Shown: positions 17,044 to 25,531, numbered from the stretch's first letter. The stretch: DNA of 42,544 nucleotides from a bacterium (GCA_021781475.1 JAJXWT010000005.1:1-42544); one strand, 5' to 3'. Program-made: numbers and translations. The notes: a model not told the origin generated them from the sequence alone.

Positions 17044-19140
17044 ATGGCAGCAACCAAAGACATCAAGCTCAAGGATATCCGCAATGTGGGTATTATTGCG
17101 CACATCGATGCCGGTAAAACAACCACCACCGAAGGTATTTTGTACCGTACGGGTATTAACCACAAGATTGGTGAGGTGCGCGGCGCGAATGGCGACAGCG
17201 CAACGACCGACTGGATGGCGCAAGAAAAAGAGCGGGGTATTACCATTACCAGCGCGGCGGTGACCTGTTTTTGGAAAGGTTGCCAAATTAACATTATTGA
17301 TACCCCAGGGCACATTGACTTTACTGCCGAAGTCGAACGCAGCTTGCGTGTGCTCGATGGTGCGGTCACGATTTTTGACGGCAAAATGGGTGTCGAAGCG
17401 CAAAGCGAAACCGTGTGGCGCCAAGCCAACAAATATGGCGTGCCGCGTGTGTGCTTTATTAACAAAATCAACCAAACCGGTGGCGATTTTTACAAGAGCC
17501 TTGAAAGCATTCACCACCGCTTAAGCAAAAACGCACTGCCGATTCACTTGCCAATTGGGTTCGAAAAGGACATCAATGGCGTTGTTGACCTTGTTGACAT
17601 GAAAGCCTACACCTACAACGACTACACTGACCACGAATTGATTGTGGGCGATATCCCTGCAGATATGCGCGAAAAGGCCGAAAACGCCCATGCACTGCTG
17701 GTTGAAGCCGCCGTTGAAGCCGAAGACGAGCTTATGGAAAAGTTCTTTGAAGGTGGCGCCGAAGCTATCAGCCAAGAAGAACTAAAGCGTGCTTTGCGCA
17801 AACGTGTACTGGCCGGCGATTTCTTTTTGGTCACCGGTGGCGATGGCCGTGGAGTAATTGTTGAAAAACTACTCGACGTGATGGCTGACTACCTGCCAAG
17901 CCCAGTTGACGTTGAGGCCGTATGGGGCAAAAACCCCAAAACCGGCGAAGAAATCAGCCGTAAACCAAGCGAAACCGAACCAATGGCCGCCCTGGCCTTT
18001 AAGATTGCGACCGACCCATTCGTTGGTAAACTGATCTTTATCCGCGTATACAGCGGCGTGCTAAACGCCGGCAGCTACGTGCTGAACACGACTACGGGCG
18101 ACAAAGAACGCATTGGCCGCATTGTCCGTATGCACGCCGACAAACGTGAAGATATTGACAAGATTGAAGCCGGCGACATTGCCGCTGTTGTAGGCCTTAA
18201 AAGCACCTTTACCGGTGACACGTTAACTGACGTAGCGCACCCAATCGCGCTCGAAAGCATTACATTCCCCGAACCACCAGTCAGCATTGCCGTAGAGCCA
18301 AAAAGTAAGGCCGACCAAGAAAAAATGGGCATTGCCTTGCAGCGCCTCGCCGAAGAAGACCCAACCTTCCGTATCCATACCGACGACGAAACGGGGCAGA
18401 CTATTATGAGCGGCATGGGTGAGCTGCACCTGGACATTTTGATTGACCGTATGAAACGCGAATTTAATGTCGAGGCCAACATTGGCGAACCACAAGTTGC
18501 ATTCCGTGAAACCATTAAGGGTACCAGCGAAGTGCAGGGTAAGCACGCTAAACAAAGTGGTGGCCGTGGCCAGTATGGTGACGTGTGGGTACGTTTTGAA
18601 CCGAACGAACCCGGAAAGGGCTTTGAGTTTATCGACCAAATCAAAGGTGGTGTGGTTCCTCAGGAATATCGCACCCCTGTTATGAAGGGTATAAAAGAGA
18701 CCTTAGAGGGCGGTGTGATTGCCGGCTACCCAGTGGTTGACATTAAGGCGACCCTGTACGACGGTAGCTACCACGATGTTGACTCAAGTGAATTGGCCTT
18801 TAACCTTGCTGGTGGTCTGGCCGCGCGCGACGGTATCAAAAAAGCGAACCCAATCTTGCTCGAGCCTGTCATGCATGTCGAAGTCACGACGCCCGAAGAT
18901 TTCATGGGTGATATCATTGGTGACTTAAACAGCCGCCGTGGCCGTATTGAGGCCATGGAAGACCTAATGGCTGGCGCCAAGCTGATTAAGGCGATTGTGC
19001 CACTTGCTAGCATGTTTGGTTACACCGGTGACCTACGTAGCATGAGCCAAGGCCGTGCTGCCAGTACCATGGAGCTTGCTCACTACGAAGAAGTCCCACC
19101 AAACGTTGCGCAGGAAATCATCGCCAAGCGCAGCAAATAG
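17044..19140 (+). CDS. fusA: Elongation factor G
   Basis: A 698-aa ribosomal translocase GTPase of normal length. Seen: P-loop [12 protein letters not shown] (about residues 19-30), switch [10 protein letters not shown] (about 84-91), NKIN in place of the usual NKMD/NKID (about 140-143), and domain IV and V blocks such as [10 protein letters not shown] and SMSQGRAAS. The last residue of the G4 motif is Asn rather than Asp by my reading ([10 protein letters not shown]), which may be an altered guanine contact. It is transcribed alone from an extended -10 promoter and ends at a terminator; the usual neighbours rpsG and tuf are several genes away. Confidence 0.97.
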   Translation: MAATKDIKLKDIRNVGIIAHIDAGKTTTTEGILYRTGINHKIGEVRGANGDSATTDWMAQEKERGITITSAAVTCFWKGCQINIIDTPGHIDFTAEVERSLRVLDGAVTIFDGKMGVEAQSETVWRQANKYGVPRVCFINKINQTGGDFYKSLESIHHRLSKNALPIHLPIGFEKDINGVVDLVDMKAYTYNDYTDHELIVGDIPADMREKAENAHALLVEAAVEAEDELMEKFFEGGAEAISQEELKRALRKRVLAGDFFLVTGGDGRGVIVEKLLDVMADYLPSPVDVEAVWGKNPKTGEEISRKPSETEPMAALAFKIATDPFVGKLIFIRVYSGVLNAGSYVLNTTTGDKERIGRIVRMHADKREDIDKIEAGDIAAVVGLKSTFTGDTLTDVAHPIALESITFPEPPVSIAVEPKSKADQEKMGIALQRLAEEDPTFRIHTDDETGQTIMSGMGELHLDILIDRMKREFNVEANIGEPQVAFRETIKGTSEVQGKHAKQSGGRGQYGDVWVRFEPNEPGKGFEFIDQIKGGVVPQEYRTPVMKGIKETLEGGVIAGYPVVDIKATLYDGSYHDVDSSELAFNLAGGLAARDGIKKANPILLEPVMHVEVTTPEDFMGDIIGDLNSRRGRIEAMEDLMAGAKLIKAIVPLASMFGYTGDLRSMSQGRAASTMELAHYEEVPPNVAQEIIAKRSK

Positions 19141-19162
19141 TTACGGCAATAACAATAAAAAA

Positions 19163-19187
19163 CCGCCCCTGTACTGGGGCGGCTTTT
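19163..19187 (+). terminator. Terminator after fusA
   Basis: A 7-bp CCGCCCC/GGGGCGG stem (19163-19169 with 19176-19182) followed by CTTTTG. Confidence 0.8.
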
Positions 19188-19211
19188 GTTACGTTCAGAT
19201 ATAAAATTGTT

Positions 19212-19258
19212 GGTGTCCCGGCAACCCGGGACACCTTGTCGGGGTCAACGGGTTGCCG
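19212..19258 (-). other. Two mutually exclusive hairpins at the 3' end of the 140-aa gene
   Basis: 19212-19221 pairs perfectly with 19226-19235 (10 bp, 4-nt loop), while 19219-19228 pairs perfectly with 19249-19258 (10 bp). The shared segment means only one can form. The second arm lies across the stop codon region of the minus-strand gene. No strong T-run follows on the minus strand. Confidence 0.55.
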
Positions 19259-19667
19259 GGCGCGGCCGCTTGGCGAGGAATTCAAGCCACCACTGAGCGT
19301 CATAGAAGCTGACTGGAAACTCAGATCTTACGACCGCTACGAGAGTGCCACAATTATGGTAAGTTGGTCTGCCCTCTTTGCGGCGGTTATCACGGAGCTC
19401 AATGGGGGTACCGATGCCCGCATTTAGCGTAATGCGCGTCGCGAGTTCGTCCTTGCCTATGTGACTTCCAGGAAGGTAGCGCTGGAAAATCACAATCTCC
19501 TCCAGCTGGTTCCAGTCTACCGTGTAGATCCTGATCCCGCCGTCTTTGCATAACGCGGCATACCTGTAGTAGCCTGGGCTGTCAGCTATTTGGCGAAACT
19601 CCAGGGTATCGAGCGGCACGGCAGCAGAGAACCCCATGGCTGTAAAAATTTTTTTCGCCTCAGTCAT
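19245..19667 (-). CDS. Hypothetical protein, 140 aa
   Basis: Not recognised. AAAGGAGACGAA immediately before the ATG is a strong Shine-Dalgarno, which fixes the start. The product is a soluble alpha/beta protein with aromatic-rich segments (GYYRY near residue 33, QWWLEF near 127) and two cysteines. It ends in UGA. It is convergent with fusA and separated from it by fusA's terminator and a pair of competing hairpins. It shares with the other small minus-strand genes an isolated position and a codon choice unlike the ribosomal genes. No function is proposed. Confidence 0.65.
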   Translation of the reverse strand: MTEAKKIFTAMGFSAAVPLDTLEFRQIADSPGYYRYAALCKDGGIRIYTVDWNQLEEIVIFQRYLPGSHIGKDELATRITLNAGIGTPIELRDNRRKEGRPTYHNCGTLVAVVRSEFPVSFYDAQWWLEFLAKRPRPATR

Positions 19668-19753
19668 TTCGTCTCCTTTCGGCTTGGAATGGGCGAACGA
19701 CTGCTGTGGATATAATACGCGCTGGGTGCACCGTTGCCAAACATAAGTATTTC

Positions 19754-19775
19754 ACTTGACACTAGTGACAGGTGT
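19754..19775 (+). promoter_or_regulatory. Palindromic operator candidate upstream of the DUF998-like gene
   Basis: A 22-bp imperfect palindrome (18 of 22 positions symmetric) centred on CACTAGTG, lying over the expected -35/spacer region of the promoter at 19775-19780. Its position fits a repressor site. Confidence 0.45.
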
Positions 19776-19780
19776 ACAAT
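19775..19780 (+). promoter_or_regulatory. -10 box of the DUF998-like gene
   Basis: TACAAT, 6 nt before ATG 19787. A TTGACA at 19756-19761 is only 13 nt away, too close to be a normal -35. Confidence 0.5.
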
Positions 19781-19786
19781 ACCACT

Positions 19787-20407
19787 ATGGCAAAAAAACA
19801 GTTTACGAATGCCTTTTCGCGCTACATTATAATTATTGGGCTAATTATGGTATTTGGTGGTGGGTCAAGTATGCTGCTAAACCCTAACCATGACTGGATG
19901 GCGTTGCACCTAAGCCGGCTAGGGGAGGGCAGGCAGCTTTCGAGCTATTTGTTTAACGCTACCGTGGCGTTTAGCGGGCTTGCGATTATTGAACTTGGCA
20001 ACGCGCTTGCCCGCGACAAAACCTGGCGAGCACGCGCTAAAAAACCACAGCAATGGGTTGCCCACTCGGCCTTTCGGCTCATTGCACTATGCATGGTGGG
20101 CCTATCAATTTTCCCATACGACAAGTTCCCCTTGGTGCACGATGTTTTTGGCTATAGTATGACCGTATTTTACCTAGCGTCGGTTATTTACTTAACGCGC
20201 GCGTTGCGTTTATTTACGCCCACTTTTAAGCGTATTACCTGGGGCGTGGTTGGTGTTATGTTTATTATGTTTGGGTATTACTTTATACTCGGCAACCGCC
20301 AAATTACGTTACTACAGATTCAGGTTATTGGGCTGGTGTTCTTTTTTGTGTGGCTTGCCCGGCTTGCCAGCGGTCTTTCAGCGCAAAACCAGCGGGTAGC
20401 GCCATAA
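19787..20407 (+). CDS. Integral membrane protein, DUF998-like
   Basis: A 206-aa protein with about six hydrophobic segments. HLSRLGEGRQLSSYLFN (about residues 42-58) and IFPYDKFPLVHDVFGY (about 112-127) resemble the ISxLG...FN and FP...H signatures of the DUF998 family; the match is by eye. The start is set by the -10 box 6 nt upstream, so the mRNA should be leaderless; an in-frame GTG at 19772 would fall upstream of the predicted transcript. apbE follows 10 nt after the stop and is probably co-transcribed. A palindrome over the promoter suggests repressor control. Confidence 0.65.
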   Translation: MAKKQFTNAFSRYIIIIGLIMVFGGGSSMLLNPNHDWMALHLSRLGEGRQLSSYLFNATVAFSGLAIIELGNALARDKTWRARAKKPQQWVAHSAFRLIALCMVGLSIFPYDKFPLVHDVFGYSMTVFYLASVIYLTRALRLFTPTFKRITWGVVGVMFIMFGYYFILGNRQITLLQIQVIGLVFFFVWLARLASGLSAQNQRVAP

Positions 20408-20417
20408 TAGGGTGCAA

Positions 20418-21242
20418 ATGGCGGCGGATCTATTCAATTTTGACAGTATTGGCACCACCTTTTGGCTCGAACGGCTCGACGGCCAGCCGTTTAGCCCAGA
20501 TTTACAGCGTCGCCTGGTGGAATATGCCCAAAATTTTGATGACACCTATTCGCGGTTCAAAGATACTTCACTGATTGGCGAGTTGGCGCGAACCGGCGTG
20601 CTTAAGCGCCCCTCGGCTGAGCTAGTGGCCATGCTTGACTACAGCCGCCGGATGTATGACATAAGCGACGGCGTATTTAACATTACCGTTGGCGCCACCT
20701 TGCACCGGCTCGGCTATGGCCAGCGCGTCCATGGCGGCGACGCATTGGTAGACCCATGGGGTGTAGTGCGCTGGGACCACGCTAAGGTGACTGTCCCAAA
20801 GGGCCTTATGCTCGATTTTGGCGGCTTTGGCAAAGGGTGGCTTATTGACAAGCTTGGCGCCTTGCTCCGGCACAATGGTGTCACGCAGTTTATCGTAAAC
20901 GGGGGCGGCGATATCTACGTACAAAGTAGTAAACCCGTGGAATTCGCGCTCGAAGACCCCAAGTCGCCAGGCAGTGTGCTAAAAACTATGCAGATTGCCC
21001 ATGGCGCGCTGGCCGGCAGCGATATTGTAAAACGGTCGTGGGATGATGGTGCAATGCGCAAACATCATATTATCGACCCCCGTCGTAATGATTCTGCGCA
21101 CACGCCTGTCGCGGCGAGTTACGTGCTGGCGCCTACAGCATTAATTGCCGACACACTTGCGACAATCGTAATTATTAAACCCGATTTAAAACCAAAATTA
21201 GCCGCGCTATTTAACGCCGATATTTTACTGATTACCAGCTAA
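20418..21242 (+). CDS. apbE: FAD:protein FMN transferase, ApbE family
   Basis: A 274-aa Mg-dependent flavin transferase that attaches FMN through a phosphoester to Thr/Ser of target proteins, or a related flavin-handling enzyme. Family blocks in order: DSIGTTF (about residues 9-15), TYSRFKDTS, ISDGVFNITVG (about 93-103), LDFGGFGKGWLIDKL (about 135-149), NGGGDI (about 161-166), HIIDPR (about 214-219) and ALIADTLAT with the metal-binding Asp. There is no signal peptide or lipobox, so it appears cytoplasmic, unlike many ApbE proteins. ATG 20418 follows AGGGTG; an in-frame GTG lies two codons upstream. It ends convergently, overlapping the tail of a flavocytochrome-like gene by 11 nt. Confidence 0.88.
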   Translation: MAADLFNFDSIGTTFWLERLDGQPFSPDLQRRLVEYAQNFDDTYSRFKDTSLIGELARTGVLKRPSAELVAMLDYSRRMYDISDGVFNITVGATLHRLGYGQRVHGGDALVDPWGVVRWDHAKVTVPKGLMLDFGGFGKGWLIDKLGALLRHNGVTQFIVNGGGDIYVQSSKPVEFALEDPKSPGSVLKTMQIAHGALAGSDIVKRSWDDGAMRKHHIIDPRRNDSAHTPVAASYVLAPTALIADTLATIVIIKPDLKPKLAALFNADILLITS

Positions 21243-22542
21243 ACTCTTCTTGCCGGATACGTTCAGGGGCAATATTCATACGCCCTAAAATCCGCTTGCA
21301 TTCTTCGACAAACGGTTCTGAGCCACATATGTAGTACACAGAACTGCGTGGTGCCGCTATATATTTGCGGAGCAGCGCTTCGCTAATCCGCCCCGACTCC
21401 TCGCCAGCGCCAGCGGGCATGTCACGGCTGTATATTGCAACCAAGCGGTCGCCCAGGGCCTTTTTTAACGTCCGCACTAACGGCGCGGTTGAATGGGTAC
21501 GGTTAGCCATAAATAGCAACTGGGATTGATCACGGCGGTTATCGATCAGTCGCTGCACAAATGGCGTGACGCCAACCCCACCGGCGAGGTACACGACCGG
21601 CTGCTGCCCATCTTCGGGGATATCCTGCGTAAACGCGCCAAACGGCCCCATTATTGATACCTCTTCGCCCTGCGCCAAGCCGGTTAAATAGCGCGTAAAC
21701 GTGCCAGTGTAGCGGTAAATAATAGTTAATTCGCCCGACTCTTCATCGTAGTACGTCACGCTAAAGGGGTGATCCTCGCTAATAATGCCTTGTTTTACAT
21801 ACACGTACTGTCCAGCCTCTGGTGCCAGCCATTCATCTGTTGTAGGCTGCAATACAATCATAAAATCGTGGTCGGTAATTTTGCTATGGTTTACAATAAT
21901 GTAGCGCTTGCGGTCGAGGTTCAACCACCCGCTTAGGCGGAACAGGCTGGCTACGACAAAGCTGCCGGCAATTGCCAAAAAGTACAATTTAACCATCCGG
22001 CTAGCCATAAACTGCGGGCCTAGGTCGGGCACGTGCAAAATGGCAAATGGCAGCGAAAAGTAGGCAAAATAGTGGATATATTTCCACGCCCGAAAGCCGA
22101 GCCGTTTGCGGAAAAAAATGCTCGTAACCCATATCACGGCAATACAATAAAACGCAATTTGTCCAAGCGCGATGTGGCGGTATATAAGGCTGCTAGTATT
22201 AGGCAAAAATATGTACGTTAGCGACTTAAGGCTCGGCGTAAAAAACCCGTATACCGCAAAAACCGGGTGCAGCAAAAAGGCAATCGAGCCGTATTTTCCT
22301 AAATCTTTGTGGACGCCCAAAACCGGTGCCAAGTCCTTAAAAAATAATCGAGTTACACTTTTTGCACCAAGCACGTACATCCACAGTAGCAACATTAGGC
22401 CGGCATAGCCCGTGAGCGACGCCAAATAAAGGGCAATCGAGCTGCTTGTCATTTTGGGCGGCAGCTTAATAATAAACAAAAGGGGGGCACAGCTGGCAAT
22501 AATCAACGGCCATAATATGCGTGGGGCTATGTTTTTATTCAT
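21232..22542 (-). CDS. NOX/ferric-reductase-like membrane flavocytochrome
   Basis: A 436-aa protein. The N-terminal half has about six membrane helices with histidines placed as heme ligands in ferric-reductase-like domains (LLHPVFAVYG, YRHIALGQ, YIHYFAYFSLPFAILHV). The C-terminal half is a ferredoxin-NADP reductase fold: FAD-binding HPFSVTYY, pyridine-nucleotide motif LAGGVGVTPF, YYICGSEPFV and a final EEFSW. It should move electrons from NAD(P)H through FAD and heme across the membrane. The start is uncertain: ATG 22542 lies 8 nt after a TATACT box; in-frame alternatives are at 22563 and 22584. It is convergent with apbE. No ApbE target motif (D-x-x-T-G-A-T type) is visible in it. Confidence 0.85.
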   Translation of the reverse strand: MNKNIAPRILWPLIIASCAPLLFIIKLPPKMTSSSIALYLASLTGYAGLMLLLWMYVLGAKSVTRLFFKDLAPVLGVHKDLGKYGSIAFLLHPVFAVYGFFTPSLKSLTYIFLPNTSSLIYRHIALGQIAFYCIAVIWVTSIFFRKRLGFRAWKYIHYFAYFSLPFAILHVPDLGPQFMASRMVKLYFLAIAGSFVVASLFRLSGWLNLDRKRYIIVNHSKITDHDFMIVLQPTTDEWLAPEAGQYVYVKQGIISEDHPFSVTYYDEESGELTIIYRYTGTFTRYLTGLAQGEEVSIMGPFGAFTQDIPEDGQQPVVYLAGGVGVTPFVQRLIDNRRDQSQLLFMANRTHSTAPLVRTLKKALGDRLVAIYSRDMPAGAGEESGRISEALLRKYIAAPRSSVYYICGSEPFVEECKRILGRMNIAPERIRQEEFSW

Positions 22543-22550
22543 ATTGTCTA

Positions 22551-22556
22551 AGTATA
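22551..22556 (-). promoter_or_regulatory. -10 box of the flavocytochrome gene
   Basis: TATACT on the minus strand, 8 nt before ATG 22542; no good -35. Supports a near-leaderless start if 22542 is right. Confidence 0.4.
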
Positions 22557-22594
22557 AGCTCATTCCTGAAATATAGCTGAACACTAGGTGACCC

Positions 22595-22623
22595 TTTACA
22601 GCGTGGAGTTTTTTTCATATAAT
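22595..22623 (+). promoter_or_regulatory. Promoter of tuf
   Basis: TTTACA (22595-22600), 17 nt, TATAAT (22618-22623). The leader is about 100 nt and includes a TAAAATT/AATTTTA hairpin near 22658-22679. Confidence 0.82.
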
Positions 22624-22732
22624 TAGGTTCATACGCTATGGCGCGTGTTACTACTGTAAAATTGCGAGTGTAATTTTAGAGTGCCGCGGCCCGCGTCATA
22701 CAAAATATAATAATTAAGTAGGAGATTACTAC

Positions 22733-23917
22733 ATGGCAAACTTTGACCGAAGCAAGCCCCACGTCAACGTTGGTACTATGGGCCACGTCGACCACGGTAA
22801 AACCACCCTCACCGCAGCTATCACGACTGTGCTCGCGAAAAAGCTGCCAAGTGACGTAAACAAGCCTGTTGCGTACGACCAAATCGACAACGCACCAGAA
22901 GAAAAGGCCCGCGGTATTACCATTGCGACCAGCCACCAAGAGTACGAATCACCAAAGCGCCACTACGCGCACGTTGACATGCCAGGCCACGCCGACTATG
23001 TCAAAAACATGATCACCGGTGCTGCTCAGATTGACGGCGCAATTTTGGTTGTGGCTGCAAACGACGGCCCATTGCCACAAACCCGCGAGCACGTATTGCT
23101 TGCTCACCAGGTTGGCGTGCCAAAGATTTTGGTATTCCTAAACAAAATGGACCTTGCTGACCCAGAATTGGTCGAGCTCGTTGAAATGGACGTCCGTGAA
23201 CTGCTCACCAAGAACGGTTACGACGGCGACAACGCGCCTATCATTAAGGGTAGCGCAACCAAAGCCCTTGAAGGCGACCCAGAAAACGAGCAAGCCATTA
23301 TGGACCTCGTTGACGCCATGGACAGTTGGATTGACGAGCCAGTACGCGACCTCGACAAGCCATTCCTGATGCCAATCGAAGACGTGTTCTCAATTAAGGG
23401 CCGTGGCACTGTTGCTACTGGTCGTATTGAGCAGGGCGTTATCAACATCAACGACGCAGTGGAAATTGTTGGCCTTAAGCCAACCCAAACTAGCGTGGTA
23501 ACCGGTATCGAGGCCTTTAAAAAGAGCCTTGACCGTGGCCAGGCTGGTGACAACGCCGGTTTGCTGCTCCGCGGTATTGAACGCGAGCAAATCGAGCGCG
23601 GCCAGGTTATTGTAAAGCCAGGTACCCTGACTCCACACACCGAATTCGACGCCGAGGTGTATATCCTTAAAAAGGAAGAAGGCGGCCGCCACACTCCATT
23701 TGCAAAGGGCTATAAGCCACAGTTCTACTTCCGTACCACGGACGTGACTGGTGAGGTTGAATTGCCTGCTGACAAAGAAATGGTTATGCCAGGCGACCAA
23801 ATTACCTTTAAGGTAAAGCTCCTTAGCCCAATCGCTATGGACCAAGGCCAAGACTTCGCTATCCGCGAAGGTGGTCGCACCGTTGGTGCTGGTGTTGTAA
23901 CCAAGATCGACAAATAG
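22733..23917 (+). CDS. tuf: Elongation factor Tu
   Basis: A 394-aa GTPase that delivers aminoacyl-tRNA to the ribosome. Seen: P-loop GHVDHGKT (residues 17-24), switch I ARGITI, G3 motif DMPGH (82-86) with the catalytic His86, NKMD and GSATKAL for guanine binding, and the two beta-barrel domains to the C-terminus. Odd: Met83 replaces the cysteine that nearly all bacterial EF-Tu carry in DCPGH, and the whole protein has no cysteine. TAGGAG lies 9 nt before ATG. It is a single gene with a consensus-like promoter and a strong terminator. Confidence 0.98.
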   Translation: MANFDRSKPHVNVGTMGHVDHGKTTLTAAITTVLAKKLPSDVNKPVAYDQIDNAPEEKARGITIATSHQEYESPKRHYAHVDMPGHADYVKNMITGAAQIDGAILVVAANDGPLPQTREHVLLAHQVGVPKILVFLNKMDLADPELVELVEMDVRELLTKNGYDGDNAPIIKGSATKALEGDPENEQAIMDLVDAMDSWIDEPVRDLDKPFLMPIEDVFSIKGRGTVATGRIEQGVININDAVEIVGLKPTQTSVVTGIEAFKKSLDRGQAGDNAGLLLRGIEREQIERGQVIVKPGTLTPHTEFDAEVYILKKEEGGRHTPFAKGYKPQFYFRTTDVTGEVELPADKEMVMPGDQITFKVKLLSPIAMDQGQDFAIREGGRTVGAGVVTKIDK

Positions 23918-23937
23918 TCGAGCTGTTACTACCACTA

Positions 23938-23967
23938 AAAAATACTCCGGTTCGCCGGAGTATTTTT
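23938..23967 (+). terminator. Terminator after tuf
   Basis: A perfect 13-bp stem (23938-23950 with 23955-23967) with a TTCG tetraloop, the right arm ending in a T-run. Confidence 0.93.
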
Positions 23968-23996
23968 GTGAGGCTGCAATTTTGCTGAAGGCGCTA

Positions 23997-24025
23997 TTGC
24001 TTTCGTGCGGTAACCCCCCTATACT
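23997..24025 (+). promoter_or_regulatory. Promoter of the DUF5684-like gene
   Basis: TTGCTT (23997-24002), 17 nt, TATACT (24020-24025); leader about 28 nt. Confidence 0.65.
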
Positions 24026-24059
24026 GGTAGTAAATATTAATATAGCATAAGGGGTAATT

Positions 24060-24635
24060 ATGCAATCCGCTGGATCAACGAATTTTGTAGTGGTAGGTTT
24101 CGTGGGAGTAATACTATTTGTGGTGCCGTTTTTTTTGTTTTTTGTGCCATCATTAATCAGCACAATGCGCTTATATGCAAAGGCCGGTAAGCCCAGCTGG
24201 TCACCGATTGTGCCAGTTTATAACTTGATACTTATGGCAAAAATTGGCAAAAAACCCGTGTGGATGGCGGTCGTTCTGATGCTGCTTGATATTCTCGCAC
24301 AGTATACGCGTGAATTCGGAATTATTCTGGTATTAGGCGCGCTGGTATTTGCCATAATTCTTTTGGTCGCCTTTCTCAAACAATACACCATGAGTCTTGG
24401 CCAAAAGATATTATATGTATTTTTGCCAATCGTATTTGTATTTATGGTGAAAGATATCAACTACATTGGCGGCACACAAGGCCCAACGCAAGCACAGCCA
24501 GTAGCACCTGTCGCGCCACAGACCGAACAGTTTACGGGTGGGGCAGCGCAATCAGTCGTTCCACAGGCACCGCAAACTTTCGGCCAGACAACCGAGCAGT
24601 CAACGCAAAACGACAGCATTAACCAAAACTTATAG
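24060..24635 (+). CDS. Membrane protein, DUF5684-like
   Basis: A 191-aa protein with about four hydrophobic segments in residues 8-130. The stretch LYAKAGKPSWSPIVPVYNLI after the first helix is the hallmark of DUF5684-type proteins common in CPR and Gram-positive genomes. The last 55 residues form a hydrophilic Gln/Pro/Thr-rich low-complexity tail, probably disordered. AAGGGG lies 6 nt before ATG, so unlike several neighbours it is a leadered gene. It has its own promoter and terminator. Function unknown. Confidence 0.75.
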   Translation: MQSAGSTNFVVVGFVGVILFVVPFFLFFVPSLISTMRLYAKAGKPSWSPIVPVYNLILMAKIGKKPVWMAVVLMLLDILAQYTREFGIILVLGALVFAIILLVAFLKQYTMSLGQKILYVFLPIVFVFMVKDINYIGGTQGPTQAQPVAPVAPQTEQFTGGAAQSVVPQAPQTFGQTTEQSTQNDSINQNL

Positions 24636-24648
24636 GCAAAACATCAAT

Positions 24649-24676
24649 AAAACGCCCTATGTTAGGGCGTTTTATT
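24649..24676. terminator. Bidirectional terminator
   Basis: An 11-bp AAAACGCCCTA/TAGGGCGTTTT stem (24649-24659 with 24663-24673), 3-nt loop, between convergent genes. Confidence 0.9.
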
Positions 24677-24689
24677 GTGCATCAAGCTT

Positions 24690-24992
24690 TTAGCGCAATC
24701 TTTTGCCACGTTCTTCTGGGTCGGTTCTCTTTCCAAGCGGCGTAGGGTGTCGGTGAACAAGCAGCAGAGAGTCGCCCATAGGCGGCTGTGCTGGGTCAAT
24801 GTTTGTAACAACACCATCTGTGAGGTTCGCTAGATCTTCTGCAGCATTCGCAAGCCGTTGCAGATCAGGAGGATCGAGCCTCACCGTTAACTCTATGCAG
24901 CCATCAGCGGGGCTACCGGTGTCAGCAAATTCAACAACAGCAGCAACTACCTCAGTAGCTGTTGGGTCTATACCCGATTTCAAAAAATCCAT
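24690..24992 (-). CDS. Hypothetical protein, 100 aa
   Basis: Not recognised. The product is an acidic alpha/beta protein with a predicted strand ELTVRLD (about residues 34-40) and a basic C-terminus rich in Arg/Lys. There is no Shine-Dalgarno; the ATG lies exactly 6 nt after an extended -10 (TG-C-TATAAT), so the mRNA should be leaderless. It stops with TAA next to a bidirectional terminator. One of a set of small solitary minus-strand genes between tuf and the S10 operon. Confidence 0.6.
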   Translation of the reverse strand: MDFLKSGIDPTATEVVAAVVEFADTGSPADGCIELTVRLDPPDLQRLANAAEDLANLTDGVVTNIDPAQPPMGDSLLLVHRHPTPLGKRTDPEERGKRLR

Positions 24993-24998
24993 ATCATT

Positions 24999-25027
24999 AT
25001 TATAGCACAGAATGTAAGTTTAGTCCA
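24999..25027 (-). promoter_or_regulatory. Promoter of the 100-aa gene
   Basis: On the minus strand TGGACT (25027-25022), 17 nt, TATAAT (25004-24999) with an upstream TGC. Confidence 0.7.
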
Positions 25028-25041
25028 ATACCACATATGCG

Positions 25042-25075
25042 AAAACCCGCCTGCAGCCGAGAGGCCGCAGGCGGG
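25042..25075 (-). terminator. Terminator of the 105-aa gene
   Basis: A 9-bp stem CCCGCCTGC/GCAGGCGGG (25046-25054 with 25067-25075). Read on the minus strand it is followed by TTTT. Confidence 0.7.
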
Positions 25076-25106
25076 CCTCAATCGGTTGGGCGGGTTATTG
25101 TTGCGC

Positions 25107-25424
25107 TTACCAAACACAAATCTTGAATTTGTAGACTCCACCGAACCCCGTTCGTGAAGGGTACCAAGCCCAACACTTGAGCGAGCTACCGGCATGCCTT
25201 CGCACCAGGGCCTCCAGCGTGAGTGAGTCAACGTTCCAGTAGTCCCGAACCGTGCACTCAATTGGAGGCTTACCTTTGCCGAACTGTTCTGATTGTCGCT
25301 TCATTTCATCGACGACCAATCTGATGCGCGGCTCAAGCAGAAGTGCACGCTGCACGCGATGCAACCTACGCCGCGCCGCGTAATCTACGAATACCTGCCA
25401 TGGAGCCACGACCGCAAGTGACAT
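25107..25424 (-). CDS. Hypothetical protein, 105 aa
   Basis: Not recognised. The N-terminal half is very Arg-rich and helical (residues 14-50), the C-terminal part is aromatic with Trp/Tyr/Phe and two cysteines (KCWAWYP, KICVW). The basic helix could bind nucleic acid or a membrane surface, but this is a guess. AAGG lies about 7 nt before the ATG, supporting the start at 25424. It has its own terminator and reads divergently from rpsJ. A shorter overlapping frame on the same strand is a shadow. Confidence 0.6.
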   Translation of the reverse strand: MSLAVVAPWQVFVDYAARRRLHRVQRALLLEPRIRLVVDEMKRQSEQFGKGKPPIECTVRDYWNVDSLTLEALVRRHAGSSLKCWAWYPSRTGFGGVYKFKICVW

Positions 25425-25531
25425 ATGAGCCTTCTTTGTTGTTGGTGTGCTACCTAACGCAGTAAATATAGCAGGTTACGCATTTATTTGGTAGGGTTAT
25501 TGTAAGCCTAGTAAAATCACGATTGCTATGG

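Noticed and set aside
24980-25261. Second minus-strand frame inside the 105-aa gene
   Set aside because: It runs through the terminator hairpin at 25042-25075 and lacks a ribosome site; the other frame has one.
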